64,000 nucleotides of DNA from Symbiodinium natans (taxonomy: Eukaryota > Sar > Dinophyceae > Suessiales > Symbiodiniaceae). The stretch spans positions 186,001 to 250,000 of the forward strand of contig CAJNDS010000347.1 of NCBI GenBank assembly GCA_905221605.1, given 5' to 3'. Position 1 is the first letter of the stretch; each line of letters starts with the position of its first letter. Shown piece after piece: positions 47,181-58,160 of the stretch. A model generated the notes under the pieces. The model was not told where the DNA came from, did not search any database, and was given only the letters and a program-made list of their open reading frames with translations. The position numbers were made by a program, and so were the translations under genes.

Positions 47181-47694
47181 TCCGACGCCTTACTTATTCA
47201 AAAAAATAGGGCGTAGGATTTAAATAATTTAATTAAGCTCTCTCTATTTAAATAGTTTAATTTATTTAAATAAATTAAATTAGTTTCTGCTTATTAAAAA
47301 AAGGAATGAGCTAAATAGACCCTAAAGGCTGCTCTTTCATATATGTATTTAAATTTTTTTCGACTGGTAGTTGGATGTATCTAGAAAATATTGTACATAT
47401 GGACTGAGGCCTAAGTGCAGCATGGCATTACCAAACACAGTTTGCCTCGATGGCTCGAGACAATTACTGAAATGAAGCGCATGTGACCAGAAACTTTTTG
47501 GCTGCCCACACAAGAAAGTACACAGACACATAGCTTCTTGACAAAATGAACTGACAACGTAAACTCCCAAAAGTTCTTCAATCTGTGTACAGGAATTCGC
47601 ATAATCGGCAGTACAACAAGCAAAGCCCGAAACTTAATGGGTTTCTGCCCTTTGCCCTACTACTTTCAAAAAGATAAAGGCTCAACACCCAGAC

Positions 47695-47814
47695 CTCCAC
47701 AAAGAAGTGCATTGCCAGCTGCTCCGTGCCCAGGTCGTCGCTGCGCCCGCGCAGCGATGACAAGAAGGCCTGGAAGGCACGCTGACTGCGGTCAAGCTGG
47801 TTCTTCTTGGGGTC
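47695..47814 (-). CDS. putative 40-codon exon, function unknown
   Basis: Begins after GTCTAG with G, in phase 0, and ends before GTCTGG. The peptide (starts DPKKNQLDRSQRAFQAFLSS, ends TEQLAMHFFVE) looks like ordinary globular/helical protein. It is the first convincing exon after the repeat block. Neighbouring exons unresolved. Confidence 0.5.
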
Positions 47815-47829
47815 CTAGACGGTTCAGGG

Positions 47830-50800
47830 ATCCTGAGCATCGCCAAAGTTGAAGCACTTCATTGCGCACTGGCTTGTCGTGCGCACTGCCGGCGTCGTGC
47901 AAACCCCTCGGATGAGCTATGCTGCCACGCAGCTCAGTTAAAGCAGATACCAAGCTCGACTAAAGCACGATAATTAGAAACCAACCTGCGCCCTGTTGAA
48001 GCGTCTCACAGTCCAATTCTGGTTAGGCTTGTCGGATCTAAGTCCTTGGGGTCATCGATGGCAACTTGGAGGTCACGCAGGGAGTTTACCTGCCAGCATC
48101 GGTTGCCGAGATATCCAAGATGAGGGATGTTGGGATCTGGGCTTCAGTCCACATGCAACCCCAACTGCCAGGCATGCCAGACTTACCACGACTCAGACGG
48201 GGTTTGGGATGTCTTTGGGCCTTCAATCCACCACGTGATTTTACTTGTTGTGTGTTGCGTTGGGGTTGAACCTTGCTACCTGCATGTCCTTTCTGGCTGA
48301 TAGTGTCGTGTCGCTATAATGTGCAGTTTCCGCACGCATGGCCCGGCCCGGCCCATGTATGACAACAAGGACAACAAGTCCGTCTACACACAAGTGGCGA
48401 CCACTGATGGCGTGAAAGCTTCGCCTCTTGCTCCAAAATGTGGCCTATGCACCCTCCATGCCCTAAACTTGCTTGGCCATCCCACCCGGAATTCCTGGAG
48501 GCCTTTCTGAAGATTGGCCGCGCATGGTCCCACAAGACCTGTGTTGGAATTTGGTTCATCTCTGTTCACGCTTAAGAGGGACCTAGAGTTTTCGAAGCGC
48601 GGCTACCGGTGGAGGGGAGGTTTAAGGACGAGGTGAACTGCAAGCCGCAAGGCCTAGCGGGCCTGGCAGCTTGCCAGGGCTCTTTGGGTCGACTGCAGGA
48701 CATGTCGGAGCACCGGCCACTGCCTGCATCTCTTTGAGGACTGGCTCCACGAACCTGAGCTTACACTCTTGGGGTGATTCTTTTCGTTTTCGATCTTTTA
48801 CCCTAAGGCTCCCAGGACTCTTATGTAAGGGTGTTTGGGCCCAAAGGCCTTGTTTTATGAGGTTTTTGGGTGTTTTGAGGGTAAGGGTTGAACAGCTGAA
48901 GTCGTGTGAGGTCTCAACTCAAGACCAAAGCCGAAACCCACGCAAATCCACCAAGTCTTCAGAAGCCACGCAACATCCGCAGCCGCGCCAGTGCCATCTT
49001 CAGAGCCTTACAGGAGAAGAGTGCGGCAGGGGCAGGGGGGGACTGAAGTCAAGGTACTGCAAGTGGCAACAGCCTGACTCTGAACCGGCAATCACAACAG
49101 AATTGACCGAGCAGATTCAGGGTTTTCGCGTTCGCATTCACACAACCATTTACATCTCATTACATCACCAATGGCTGAGGCGAGCTCCATCGGTCGGAGC
49201 CGGTCGCCCACCATGGCCACCAGATCCTTCTCTTGCTCCCGGGGCGAGGGCAAATCATCCCACACTTTCGATGCCAAGGTCAGGTGGTGATTTTGGAGTC
49301 AAGGCCCAGATGCCCGCACCCTATAGTTATAGAACAGCTAGGCGCAACAAGCCACGACCGCCATATCCAATCCCTGCGTCTCTGCCACGTCTCCGGATGT
49401 CTCGAGCAGCCAAACTCGATCAGCCGGGTGTCGTCCCTGATTCGGGCTTGTCTTTTTGGTACTTCTTGTTTGGGCAGCAGGCTGCAGGTGAAAGACAACG
49501 CTAAGATGCAAGTCTGTTGCTCAGGTTGATGCGTAAACCCATCCCAATCCGATGCCGCATGCTGGGTAGCAGCCTGGGCTAAAAAGGCCAAGCTTGTGCA
49601 GCGGCGCGGCTGCGCGTCCAAGAGATGTGTCCATCCAGGAAGCCAGCACCAGTTCAGAGCCATGAGCACTGCAAAACTGTAAATTACGGAGCTCTTAAGA
49701 CTCAGATTCCGAGACTCGGGGTAGTTACGCACCTTCATGACTCCATCGAAGTATTTCCATGAATGAATGCATGTTAAGGGAGATATACGCTTCGCATGAT
49801 AACAGCCCTGATAGCACCCACCCTCGGGCAGACCAAGCCTCGTTGCCGGCAGCACGTAGCAGAGAGCCTTTCCATCACTGCCCCAAGTGTCCCACAAAAC
49901 TATCGGAAGAAACCAGTACCAGAAAAAAAAAAAAAGAGCGACGGGGGTTTCGAGGAGCGTGGCTCAGGTTGGAGGCAACGTGTTCAGGCATACCCATGTT
50001 CACGCACACCCACGCCCAGCAGCTCACATCCAACAAGATATGCATTGGGCGGCATGTCTTCACATCCGGCGTAGCCAAACTCCGCAAAGTGTACTGCGTC
50101 AGAACATGAAGCCAGCATGAATAAGGAGGCCGTTTCATGACGACTGAACTGTTACCCAAAACGCGAATTCATGGCCTCAGGGTTCTGCCCAAGGGCAGCG
50201 AGCACAATCTCGCACTTCCCACGCAGCCTCTAACAGTGTCCAGTGCTCTTGGTGTTTGAGGCGTGTGGTTTGCAGTGCAATAAATTGCAAACAAGCTGTA
50301 GCGTGGGGGCCTTGCGCTGGCATATTCCAATGCCAAACCATCTTGCGCCACGGCTGCTTGCACGATGGACTCCTGGGCTCTCTCGGCTTAAAGCGTATGA
50401 ACAGCTTCAGGCACAAGGGCAGCATCCAGGCCCGGGGCCGTCCTAGAGCAAAATCGTCACCACCAGTTTGACCAGCGCTCTCAATGGTCGACTTTCCCAC
50501 TAAGTCGAAACTGGATTCTGAAGCATATCCCAAGCCGCAACTATATTTCATCTTTCCTTCACACAACACAACCCCGACGCCGTCAAAGGTTCCAAGAGAA
50601 TGTTCAACTCAGGTGCTACGTATGCATCCGAACAAAGTTCGCCTCGGCTTCCTGCCGATAGGCGTCTAAAACAAGCAGACAGGGATCCCTTCGCGCCCCC
50701 CCCCCCCCCCTGTGGCACCCCCGCGGATCGCTTGAGCTGCAGACCAGAGGCAGCGCCCACAATGCGCGAAGCCTTCTGGGACCCTCCTTGGGACCCAACC

Positions 50801-50900
50801 CCCCCCCTCCCTGCAACTTTGAGGACCCGGCCAGGCTGCCGAGGCGAAGCGCGCAAGCGTTGACAAGTAATGTAAACAACTGTACTTTCAAATCCCCCAA
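47830..50900. other. gene-poor stretch
   Basis: An 834-bp plus-strand open frame (48671-49504) has no conserved motif and Ser/Pro/Arg-rich composition, so I do not call it. On minus, about 49620-49750 is open with a hydrophobic Trp-rich segment but no trusted splice sites. A poly-C run lies at 50697-50710. Confidence 0.35.
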
Positions 50901-50934
50901 GTGCACAACAACTTCCAAGTCTCGAAGACCCCCT

Positions 50935-51006
50935 CTCTCAAGTCTCGAAAACCCCAAACCCTAAACCCTGAATTTCTTACACCCCTTACACCCTAAACCC
51001 CAAACC
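50935..51006 (-). repeat. telomere-like CCCTAAA remnants
   Basis: Several CCCTAAA/CCCCAAA copies with spacers such as TTACACC; orientation C-rich on plus. Confidence 0.6.
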
Positions 51007-51013
51007 GCTACAG

Positions 51014-51103
51014 TCAACTCGGAAGTGGCTCGTCGTCCCGCAGCTCCACGGGGACAAAGACCAGTACCTTGCCCTGACCCTCGACGGCCGTGCGGACGAT
51101 CTC
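51014..51103 (-). CDS. putative terminal exon, function unknown
   Basis: Starts after TGTGAAG with G in phase 0 and runs 29 codons to TGA. Peptide EIVRTAVEGQGKVLVFVPVE followed by an acidic tail ending LPS. The telomere-like remnant lies immediately downstream. The frame is also open upstream of this AG. No family recognised. Confidence 0.45.
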   Translation of the reverse strand, partial: EIVRTAVEGQGKVLVFVPVELRDDEPLPS

Positions 51104-51109
51104 CTTCAC

Positions 51110-52980
51110 AGAGGCGAGGGTCCGGAGGGTCCGTCTAGGAATGGCCGAGAATTCAGGCCTCCGAACGGCTAGAAGCCTGCTCCTCAAGCACCTGTTTTGC
51201 AATCCATTAGTGTCCTTGTCTTGCAGCTGCTCTGCCAAAGCATGCGGGAGAGCTTGCGGCTGAGAGCCTTACGAGCCAAGAACGAAGGAATCCATGTCTA
51301 GGCGCCGTGTGCCCCTGACAGATGGCTGGCTGATGGGTCTCTATAAGAACCTCACTCGCCTACCAACCCACTAGTTTAGACTTGGAGGGCCCAGGGCCTG
51401 TGCACAAAGGCACCAAGGGGCCGTCCTTTCTGCGCCGCGGGCTATTGCTCGGTCGATCATGTGGCCAGCTCTCGGCACACATCCGTGATTTCATCTGTGA
51501 AACCAATCAACAAAGAACGCGGCTTTGCCCTGACTGGCAGGTGCTGATCGTTGTATAGGTCGGCCAGCTGTGAGCTCAAGTGTCGTTGCCAAGCCAGCGG
51601 CTCTGTTGGCAGAAGTCTTTCTCGGTGAAGTGGGACGTCGAGGGAAGGCAACGCATCGGCAATAAACACAGGTGCACGCGTAAGTATCAGTGTATGTTTT
51701 TAATCGACTGCTGGCTTTGATAGGTTTTGCATCAACCTTGTCAGCTACGCCTTCCCACGCGTAAATCCCTGCTTGAGAGCATCCAGCGGTGCAGCTGCTT
51801 CTCTGAAGGCTGCGCCGTGCTGCAGCTTAGAAAGGCTTAGAACTTCAGGAGATTCCAGACTGCATAAACCAGGACCTTCCTGAACGCAAAACCTCCAAGA
51901 GCCCTGAAGCCTGACCACGGAAGGAGTTGCTGTCATCGTATTGACATAAATGGACTTCAAATGCCCTTAAGGAGGTCAGAACCGTCTCATCCCCAAGTAG
52001 GCGCGATGAGCCGAGATTTCAGGGAGGCTTGGGGCAATCCGACATAGCTTGCATCTCAGCTGGCCATTGTAGCAGGGGTAGGAAGCCAAGGGTTGGTTCC
52101 AGCGTTCAGCTAAGAAGCCCAAAATGGCCCCAAACCACCCGAGGTCCTAATCCTGTCGAAAGCCTCGCGCGTCGCAGCACATGTGGCCTGACAACGCCAT
52201 GGCTGGGATTTCTCCGAGCAAAGTCCTCGCACCCGAATCCTCGACGCAGTCCATACCAGTAACACAGGAAACACGGGAAGCTTCACGGATCCTATTCACT
52301 TGCTCTGCGCCCGGCAAACTTGAGCATCCTCGATGCGGGCATTATATTTGGTCGACAGGGGGCGTGAATCCCTCTTCTTTATGGCAGACCCAACGCATCG
52401 ACCACCGGCTGCAGTTGTTGGGGCTGAAAGGCAAGCCGACGGTATATGTGCCCGCTGGCTGTCAGACTTACCCTAGTGAAGATCCACCCTCAACACCTCA
52501 AATGTGCTCATTGCACTTCTGCAACAAGCTAGACATTTACGGGCAATTTCGCAACTGCACACGTCCCCCGCTGGAATTCTGAATCCACCTGCGGGCAAGC
52601 CGTTGTGGATTTGCATGTCAGCGTGCTGAACCACGAAGCGTCTATCTTTTCAAGAGACGGTGCCCGGCACTCGCTCAGTCGCCAGTTTCAGGTGCATGCA
52701 TATCTGTGTGCGAAAAGGAGTATGTTTTCATGTACACGTACAACACCTGACATCCGCGAACATTACGAACTGACGTTGCATATTTGATGAGGGTCCGTGG
52801 TGTGGTACGTGCTCTGGGAATGAAGCCCTTAAGATGTTAAATAAACCACAGGCTGGGCGCCATGCCTAAGGTGATCACACTGGCCCGAGAACACAGCCCA
52901 GCAGTCTTCCAGGAACTTTCTGAGTGTCGTGACTTCAGGAGGGCTCTTGCCAAAGTTCAACTATACTGATGCTGGGCGCC
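51110..52980. other. gene-poor stretch
   Basis: The minus strand at 51457-51669 has a protein-like open frame (contains LADLYNDQHLPVRAKPRSLL) that ends in TGA, but I see no acceptor in its upstream part and no ATG, so its border is unresolved. Nothing else supported. Confidence 0.35.
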
Positions 52981-52987
52981 ATTCGTT

Positions 52988-53231
52988 CTAAAGGACAATT
53001 CTACATGGGAGAGAAAAAGGGCCAAGGGGATCCTCTGATCCTATGTCCTCAGATGGACCTTCTAAACTTCCAAAATCAAGCCGCACCTCAATGCGAACCC
53101 TGAATCACCATGCCCTAGCCCTACCCGTACCTTTTGGACCGCGCGGGTACTTGTGGCTGCCTGCAGAATCAGAACTGCGCCCTCGGGACTATGCATGAGC
53201 AGAGCCTGGCCAATGTTATGAACATTCTCGC
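52988..53231 (-). CDS. putative last two exons, function unknown
   Basis: Exon 53131-53231 encodes 33 complete codons (begins ENVHNIGQALLMHSPEG, ends STRAVQK). It starts after CTTCCAG with G and ends before GTACGG in phase 0. Exon 52988-53086 starts in phase 0 after ATTGAG (VRLDFGSLEGPSEDIG) and ends in TAG. A GC donor after the LILQ codons of the first exon is an alternative. No family recognised. Confidence 0.45.
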
Positions 53232-53783
53232 CTGGAAGGGTGCGACGTGCGCTTTTGGAAAGACGAGGCCTGTGATTCCAGTCATGGATAGCGCTGCACA
53301 CGCCCCCCGACAGGCACGAAGAGTAGGATGAAGGGGTTGCAGCCAGGAAGCCCTTGCTACACGCAGCCGCCTTTGTAAGGCCCGGAACATGGCTTGGATT
53401 CATGGCAGCTCGCCATGAATTATGGTTCGTTGTGAAGCATGAAGCAAGCCGTGAACAAGTCTTTCTGGCTTGGAGAACTTGCCAAAATCTGGAGGGGGTT
53501 GCAGGCAAGTGCTCGCCAGATTCTAGCCTCCGGAGGCACACCCTCAACTCTGCAAACCCCATTTGGCCGTTTTCCGACAGGCACTCTTTCAAGTCCACCC
53601 ATAAGCCCTCAAGTTGAGGGCCTCAACATCCCTCAACCCTGAAACGGAACCTGGCCGGAGTAGGAGGTCGTCGGTGAAAAATGCCGTGGCTGGACCAGTT
53701 TGGCCCGACCACGTCCCTGGTTCGGGAGTCACCGAGAATCATGCAAGGCCGCGCTGGCGATGGGTGCTCATGAAGGCGAGGCG

Positions 53784-53857
53784 AAACCTAAACCCTAAAC
53801 CCTAAACCCTAAGCCCTAAACCCTAAACCGTGGGGTTTAGGGTTTAGGGTTGAGGGT
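53784..53857. repeat. inverted pair of telomere-like arrays
   Basis: Five CCCTAAA-type copies run directly, with only CCGTGG between, into three TTTAGGG-type copies, forming a palindrome of telomere repeats. Confidence 0.85.
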
Positions 53858-53869
53858 TCTAATGTCCCC

Positions 53870-55420
53870 AAAGCTGAAAGGCTGACGCTGGGGGTGCCCA
53901 GGCCGCCGGCGTGTCAAAACAATACGTCAGCCTCGCGAGTTGAGAGCTCATGGTCTGCAGGATCTTAGCCTTATAGCCTAAAACGCTCCATGGTGCAACC
54001 TCCGGCAATCCACCCGCGGCTTGCCTCCTTTCTGCCAGGCACGGCATCTGAAATCTTCCGGCTCATCTCACCTCTGAGGTTCTGGAAAGTGGGAGACACA
54101 AAGCATTTTTCCTGACTTACCTGACACTCCAGGATCGTAGCCTCAGACGCTTGGAATGCGAAGTCAGACTATGTCAGAACCGATGCAGGCCCTTGCATAC
54201 TCAAGTCGCAGGGCCAAGTCGACCTCGCCTTGTCAAGCCATGCTGTCAGATGTGCCTGCCCACGGACAAACAGATAAATACTACTCTAACAGACCTAGAC
54301 CCACAACACCTATGAGGTGTTCAGAAGTGCAGCAGAACAGTAGATGGTAACAACAGAACTGTCAGCTGAGAACGCAGAGCCGATGATGGTGATTCAATTC
54401 AGCAGGCGCGGCGATTCAGTTTATGGGCCCCTCGGGGGCTCGTGCGCATCAACTTGGCACACAGTGCTCCACACCTTGCCCCGGAGGCTTGAACCACTTC
54501 CAACATTCCGAAACTTCAGGACTAAAATCCCACAAAGGCTCAACGACCGTCCTGATCTTGTGTCTCCTTCCCGCCTGTCTGAAGCTTTGCACGTGCACTT
54601 TGCGGTCTCCTTCGCTGGAGTGTGACATGTGTGCTTCAGGGCCTTGGCTTTCTCAGGCGAAGGGGTTGGTGGCTCCTAAACCGTAAACCCTAAACCCTGA
54701 GCCCTAAACCCTCAACCCTAGACCCCAAACCCTAAACAGTCCAAAATGCAACCGGCGACTCAAGGCCCTCAAGGTCATAGCGACCGTGCCTGTTCTGCTT
54801 GGCTTCTAGAAGCCTCATTCACGTGGGTACAGCGTGCGTAACTCCTCGGTTCAATTACATTGCCTCCTAGGAAAGCAATTTCCGGATCTGTAATTATAAT
54901 GAGCACAGCCTGCCGTACAGTACCAACCGGTAGCCAGCGTACTTTATCACTCAAATTTGCACACCAACAATGGGTTGCACTGGTGTTGGCATGATGTGTT
55001 CACTTCGTGAAGGCCGCCCCTCCCCTAGACAGAGAAGAAACTGACTGATCTCTTCAATATTCCTTGGCTTTCGGAAAGACTGCCACCTCCGCGCTGTCGC
55101 CGCTGGCGGCTGTCGTTTTGGCGCCGCGCTTTTCGCCTGGTTGAGGTACAGGTATAGGTTCATATAGCCAAATTTAGCCATCAGAGGCTATAAATGGGCT
55201 TTTGTTTTCAATACACCCCCCCCCCCCTCCACGTTCCATGATTCAGCTTCGGTGGCTAGGTCTCCATGGGTACGATGGTCTCCCAAGGGCTCCCAATACT
55301 TCACATCGCGGAGGTGATTTGGGGGGCTCTGGAGAGTTTTTTTTCCGTTTGGAACGTGCACGTGGCGCCGTGGCGCTGTGCTTTAAGGGCAGCTGTCGCA
55401 GGCCAGGATGACGGGTGAAC
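53870..55420. other. gene-poor stretch
   Basis: Contains a further telomere-like remnant (54679-54737). The minus strand at 54951-55060 is open and ends in a stop after VQPIVGVQI, with an AAG-before-G acceptor near 55064; it may be a terminal exon (NIEEISQFLLCLGE) but is not firm. Confidence 0.35.
54679..54737 (-). repeat. telomere-like CCCTAAA remnant
   Basis: About eight degenerate copies of CCCTAAA, C-rich strand on plus. Confidence 0.75.
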
Positions 55421-55432
55421 AAGACTTCAACC

Positions 55433-55761
55433 TCACGGCATTAACAAGTGGCACGAGCAGCCCCGCACGGAGTTCCACGTGAATCTGCACAAATATGGAT
55501 CGCAGCTAGGAATAATGAGTGCGGACCATGAAAGCAGGCACTTGTCAGCAGAGTCTAATCTTCGAATGTGGCAGGTGGCAGCAAGAGCGGCCATGGAGAC
55601 GCCGCGCACGGCACCGGTGAATCCTGAACAGTCAATGTCAAGAAAAGCATCCTGGCTCCCGTCATCAGCGGCTTCCGGGCGAGCGGCGTCTGGAACAAGT
55701 CGCCCCGAAAAAGTTACTGTCCCACTCCCCGGTGCGACCTGCTGGAGCCGCAAGCCGAGGC
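55433..55761 (-). CDS. putative long exon, function unknown
   Basis: After GGTAG the minus strand is open for about 109 codons to TGA. The first part (contains VAPGSGTVTFSGRLVPDAA and DAFLDIDCSGFTG) looks coding. The later part is less convincing, and a donor may lie near 55620. Confidence 0.3.
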
Positions 55762-56449
55762 CTACCGTCTACCCCGCCTCGATCCCCCACTGAAATCGCC
55801 CCTCTGGGTCCGCTTCCCCACCAAAAGTGACATAAAACTGGGCTTTCCGAAGTGCTTTCCGTCTGCGATGCGCACGCTACACCGCGCGTTGGGCCAGCCC
55901 GACTGCCGAGGCGGCGCGCGAGCGTCTACAATTTTTGCTGAGCAGCCGAACCCTGCAACCCATGCCCTGCACCAGTTCACCTGGTGCCAGTCGCATTGAA
56001 ACAGTCGGTGACTTTAATGTGTGGAACGCAATTTCTCCATAACCGTTGCAGCCTCCTGGGTCAGCTTTGCCGACCGTCTTTGCCTTAGTCAGTGGCAAGG
56101 TTGAGGTGGCATAAAACCCCGAACTCATCCATCTTGCCTCTGGGCTTACAAGAAACGCTCTGCTAATCGTGTGGACATCTGAGTAGATGTTAGCTGTGTT
56201 CTTCCTTGCTTCTGCTGCACCTTTAAGGCTCTATCATTCCAACTTGGGGTTTCGCACCGAGTTTGACCTTGGTGCGTATTTGTCGGCCACAGGGGCCTAC
56301 AAAGCAAGGGAATGACTGTGTCTTGCACTGAGGTATGAACCTTTAGCATTGATATCGTCTCAAAAATAACGGCCGCCCAGTGACTTTGCAAGCTACGTGC
56401 AAGCTGAAAGTGAAAGGGTATCTGGGATTCTGGGTTGAGGGGTCAATGC

Positions 56450-56657
56450 CTGGCTGCATAAGAGTAGAAGTCGTTGCGAACACGTGGAACCGTGAGGACC
56501 AGCTTCTCCTGTTGGACTGGGAGCTACTATTTCGCTGATAGCAGACAATCTGGCGATTCGTGGCTGAGGCACGCCATGCGACAAGCCTTCGATTCTTACC
56601 TGCTGCCTGCGAAAGACGTTAATTAGGCCGTCAGAAGAGCCGATCATGCTAGCCGTC
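56450..56657 (-). CDS. putative WD40-repeat-like exons
   Basis: Exon 56600-56657 encodes TASMIGSSDGLINVFRRQQ and ends at a GTAAGA donor in phase 0. Exon 56450-56508 starts after CAACAG with GAG in phase 0, encodes EKLVLTVPRVRNDFYSYAA and ends at a GC donor. The S-S-D-G-x-I-x-V-F pattern resembles the core strand of a WD40 blade, but one blade is too little to name a protein. The minus-strand segment 56340-56395 (WAAVIFETISMLK) probably continues the gene. Confidence 0.4.
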
Positions 56658-57002
56658 CTGGCCCGTAGCCGACTTGAAACGCTCCTCCGATCCTCAATCC
56701 ACCGTGTTTGGGGCTAAGTTGTTCAGGCGTTAAGAAGGAAAATGTATGCAAACACCATGTAGACACTTCGCTCAGCCTTGGGCTAGGAGGAAGCAAGCCC
56801 TAACCCGTTAGTAGTTTCTCACCACTAGAATGCCTCAGGCCCTATACGCCCTTGCCCTGAATCATGAAAACCCGAAAATCCTAAAGCCATGGCTCCTTTT
56901 TTGGCGGGGCCTGGGAGGGCTTGGGAAATGTCTAGCACCCCGGATGAAGTCCCACTGTAAAGAAAAGGTTCTCGGGCAAGATGCAACTTGTTAATCTGTT
57001 AC

Positions 57003-57060
57003 ACGTATATATATCTATATCTATATCTATACCTATATATATATGTACATATATGTATGT
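57003..57060. repeat. TATA/TATC microsatellite
   Basis: (TATATC)n and (TA)n runs; a second TA/CATATA run lies at about 57206-57260. Confidence 0.8.
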
Positions 57061-57561
57061 GTGAATGTTGCGTCTACAATATGGATTCTCAACCTTCCAC
57101 ACTCCGAGGTTCCGCCGCTGTCCCCGAGGCGAGCGCCCGCACTCTGGGGCCTCTCAGAGTCAGGGTTTGCAGAGCTTAGATGAGCATAGCGCAATAGTAT
57201 ATCTTACATATATATATATATATACGTATACATGGATTATGTGCATACACATAAATATAGATATACACCTAGCTTTAGGCTTCACATCGGCATGGTCTAT
57301 GGTTACTTCGTTCGGACGAAGAAATATTGAGCCAGCAATTCGAGGGATTTTTGGGGAGTGAAAATGGCTCAAGCAACTTGCAAGCTTTTCTCCGTCCGCC
57401 TTTGACAAATGCAGGCAGAGGTGGGGTTTGTTCCAAGAGTATGAGTGTTGAAGGCAGGTGTGTGGGCAGTCCTCGTGGTAGTCACCTGCAAAAGCTGCAA
57501 AGACCAACACGAGTTGATGCTGCAGCAAACGTTCTCCCAGAGGAGGATCCGCCCACTGCAC

Positions 57562-57674
57562 CTGTCTGCGTATGCTGCGGCGTCGTGCGACAGCCGCACT
57601 GCAGCTTGTCTTTCCAACAACAGCTTTGGGAGAATGTTTTCCAGCTCCTGCCCATCAAAAGGGTAGCATATCAC
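57562..57674 (-). CDS. putative exon, function unknown
   Basis: Starts after AAGAG with GTG in phase 0, runs 37 codons plus two bases and ends at a GT donor after GCAGACAG. Peptide begins VICYPFDGQELENILPKLLL and ends LSHDAAAYAD. Good helix-forming composition; family unknown. It lies about 490 bp past the 3' end of the isocitrate lyase gene. Confidence 0.5.
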
Positions 57675-58160
57675 CTCTTACTAGAACAGAACAGGTCTAC
57701 ACTAACATCTACACAGAAGGGAACTATAAATAACTGCTGAGCGGCAGGAGTCTTCCTTGGGCGGGTCTATGGGCCCAAGGGGCTGCAAGTCGGGCCGCAA
57801 GGCACTGTGCGTCTTCATGCCTCAGAGCCTACAAAGGTACTGAAACGCTCTCGTGTACACGATTGTACACGTGCATCAAAACGCGAGTGCTGCCGCAGCC
57901 CGAGCGCACAAAGTCGGACACAAAAAACATCGAAAACTAGCTAGGCCGGGTGCTCTTGTGTGCGTGTGCTATTGCAGTATACACAACATATCAGATACGC
58001 AGTCCGATTCAAGACAACCCGGCTTCACTACATAAGTCCAGATGTCACTAGAGCAGCTGTGAGAGGCAGGAGGTCGCAGCCTCAACCGTGGCTGGCCACT
58101 GACCTCGTCGCTGCATACGAAAATCGAAAGCAACACCGGGCGGCATCCTCGCCGGTGCGC

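Larger units (their letters stand above)
34889..47329. mobile_element. candidate 12.4-kb insertion flanked by 21-bp inverted repeats
   Basis: The 21 bp at 34889-34909 (GCCTTTAGGGTC then TATTTAGCT) are the exact reverse complement of 47309-47329. Similarity continues weakly on both sides: TATATG and GAGC outside, a T-rich run then AATAAGC-like sequence inside. Everything between is repetitive and differs in composition from the flanks, and no splice-bounded exon or transposase was seen. Exons resume outside on both sides. I infer an element, or a nested cluster of elements, with terminal inverted repeats. No target-site duplication is obvious. The alternative is a chance or repeat-derived match, since the motif includes a telomere-like TTTAGGG. 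Confidence 0.45.

Noticed and set aside
48671-49504. 277-codon plus-strand frame
   Set aside because: No recognisable motif, biased composition, and plus-strand orientation opposite to all supported exons; likely random in GC-rich DNA.
57367-57376. TGGCTCAAG resembling the end of the dinoflagellate spliced leader
   Set aside because: Only nine bases match and the upstream CCGTAGCCATTT part is absent; expected by chance about once in a window of this size. No full leader or relic found.
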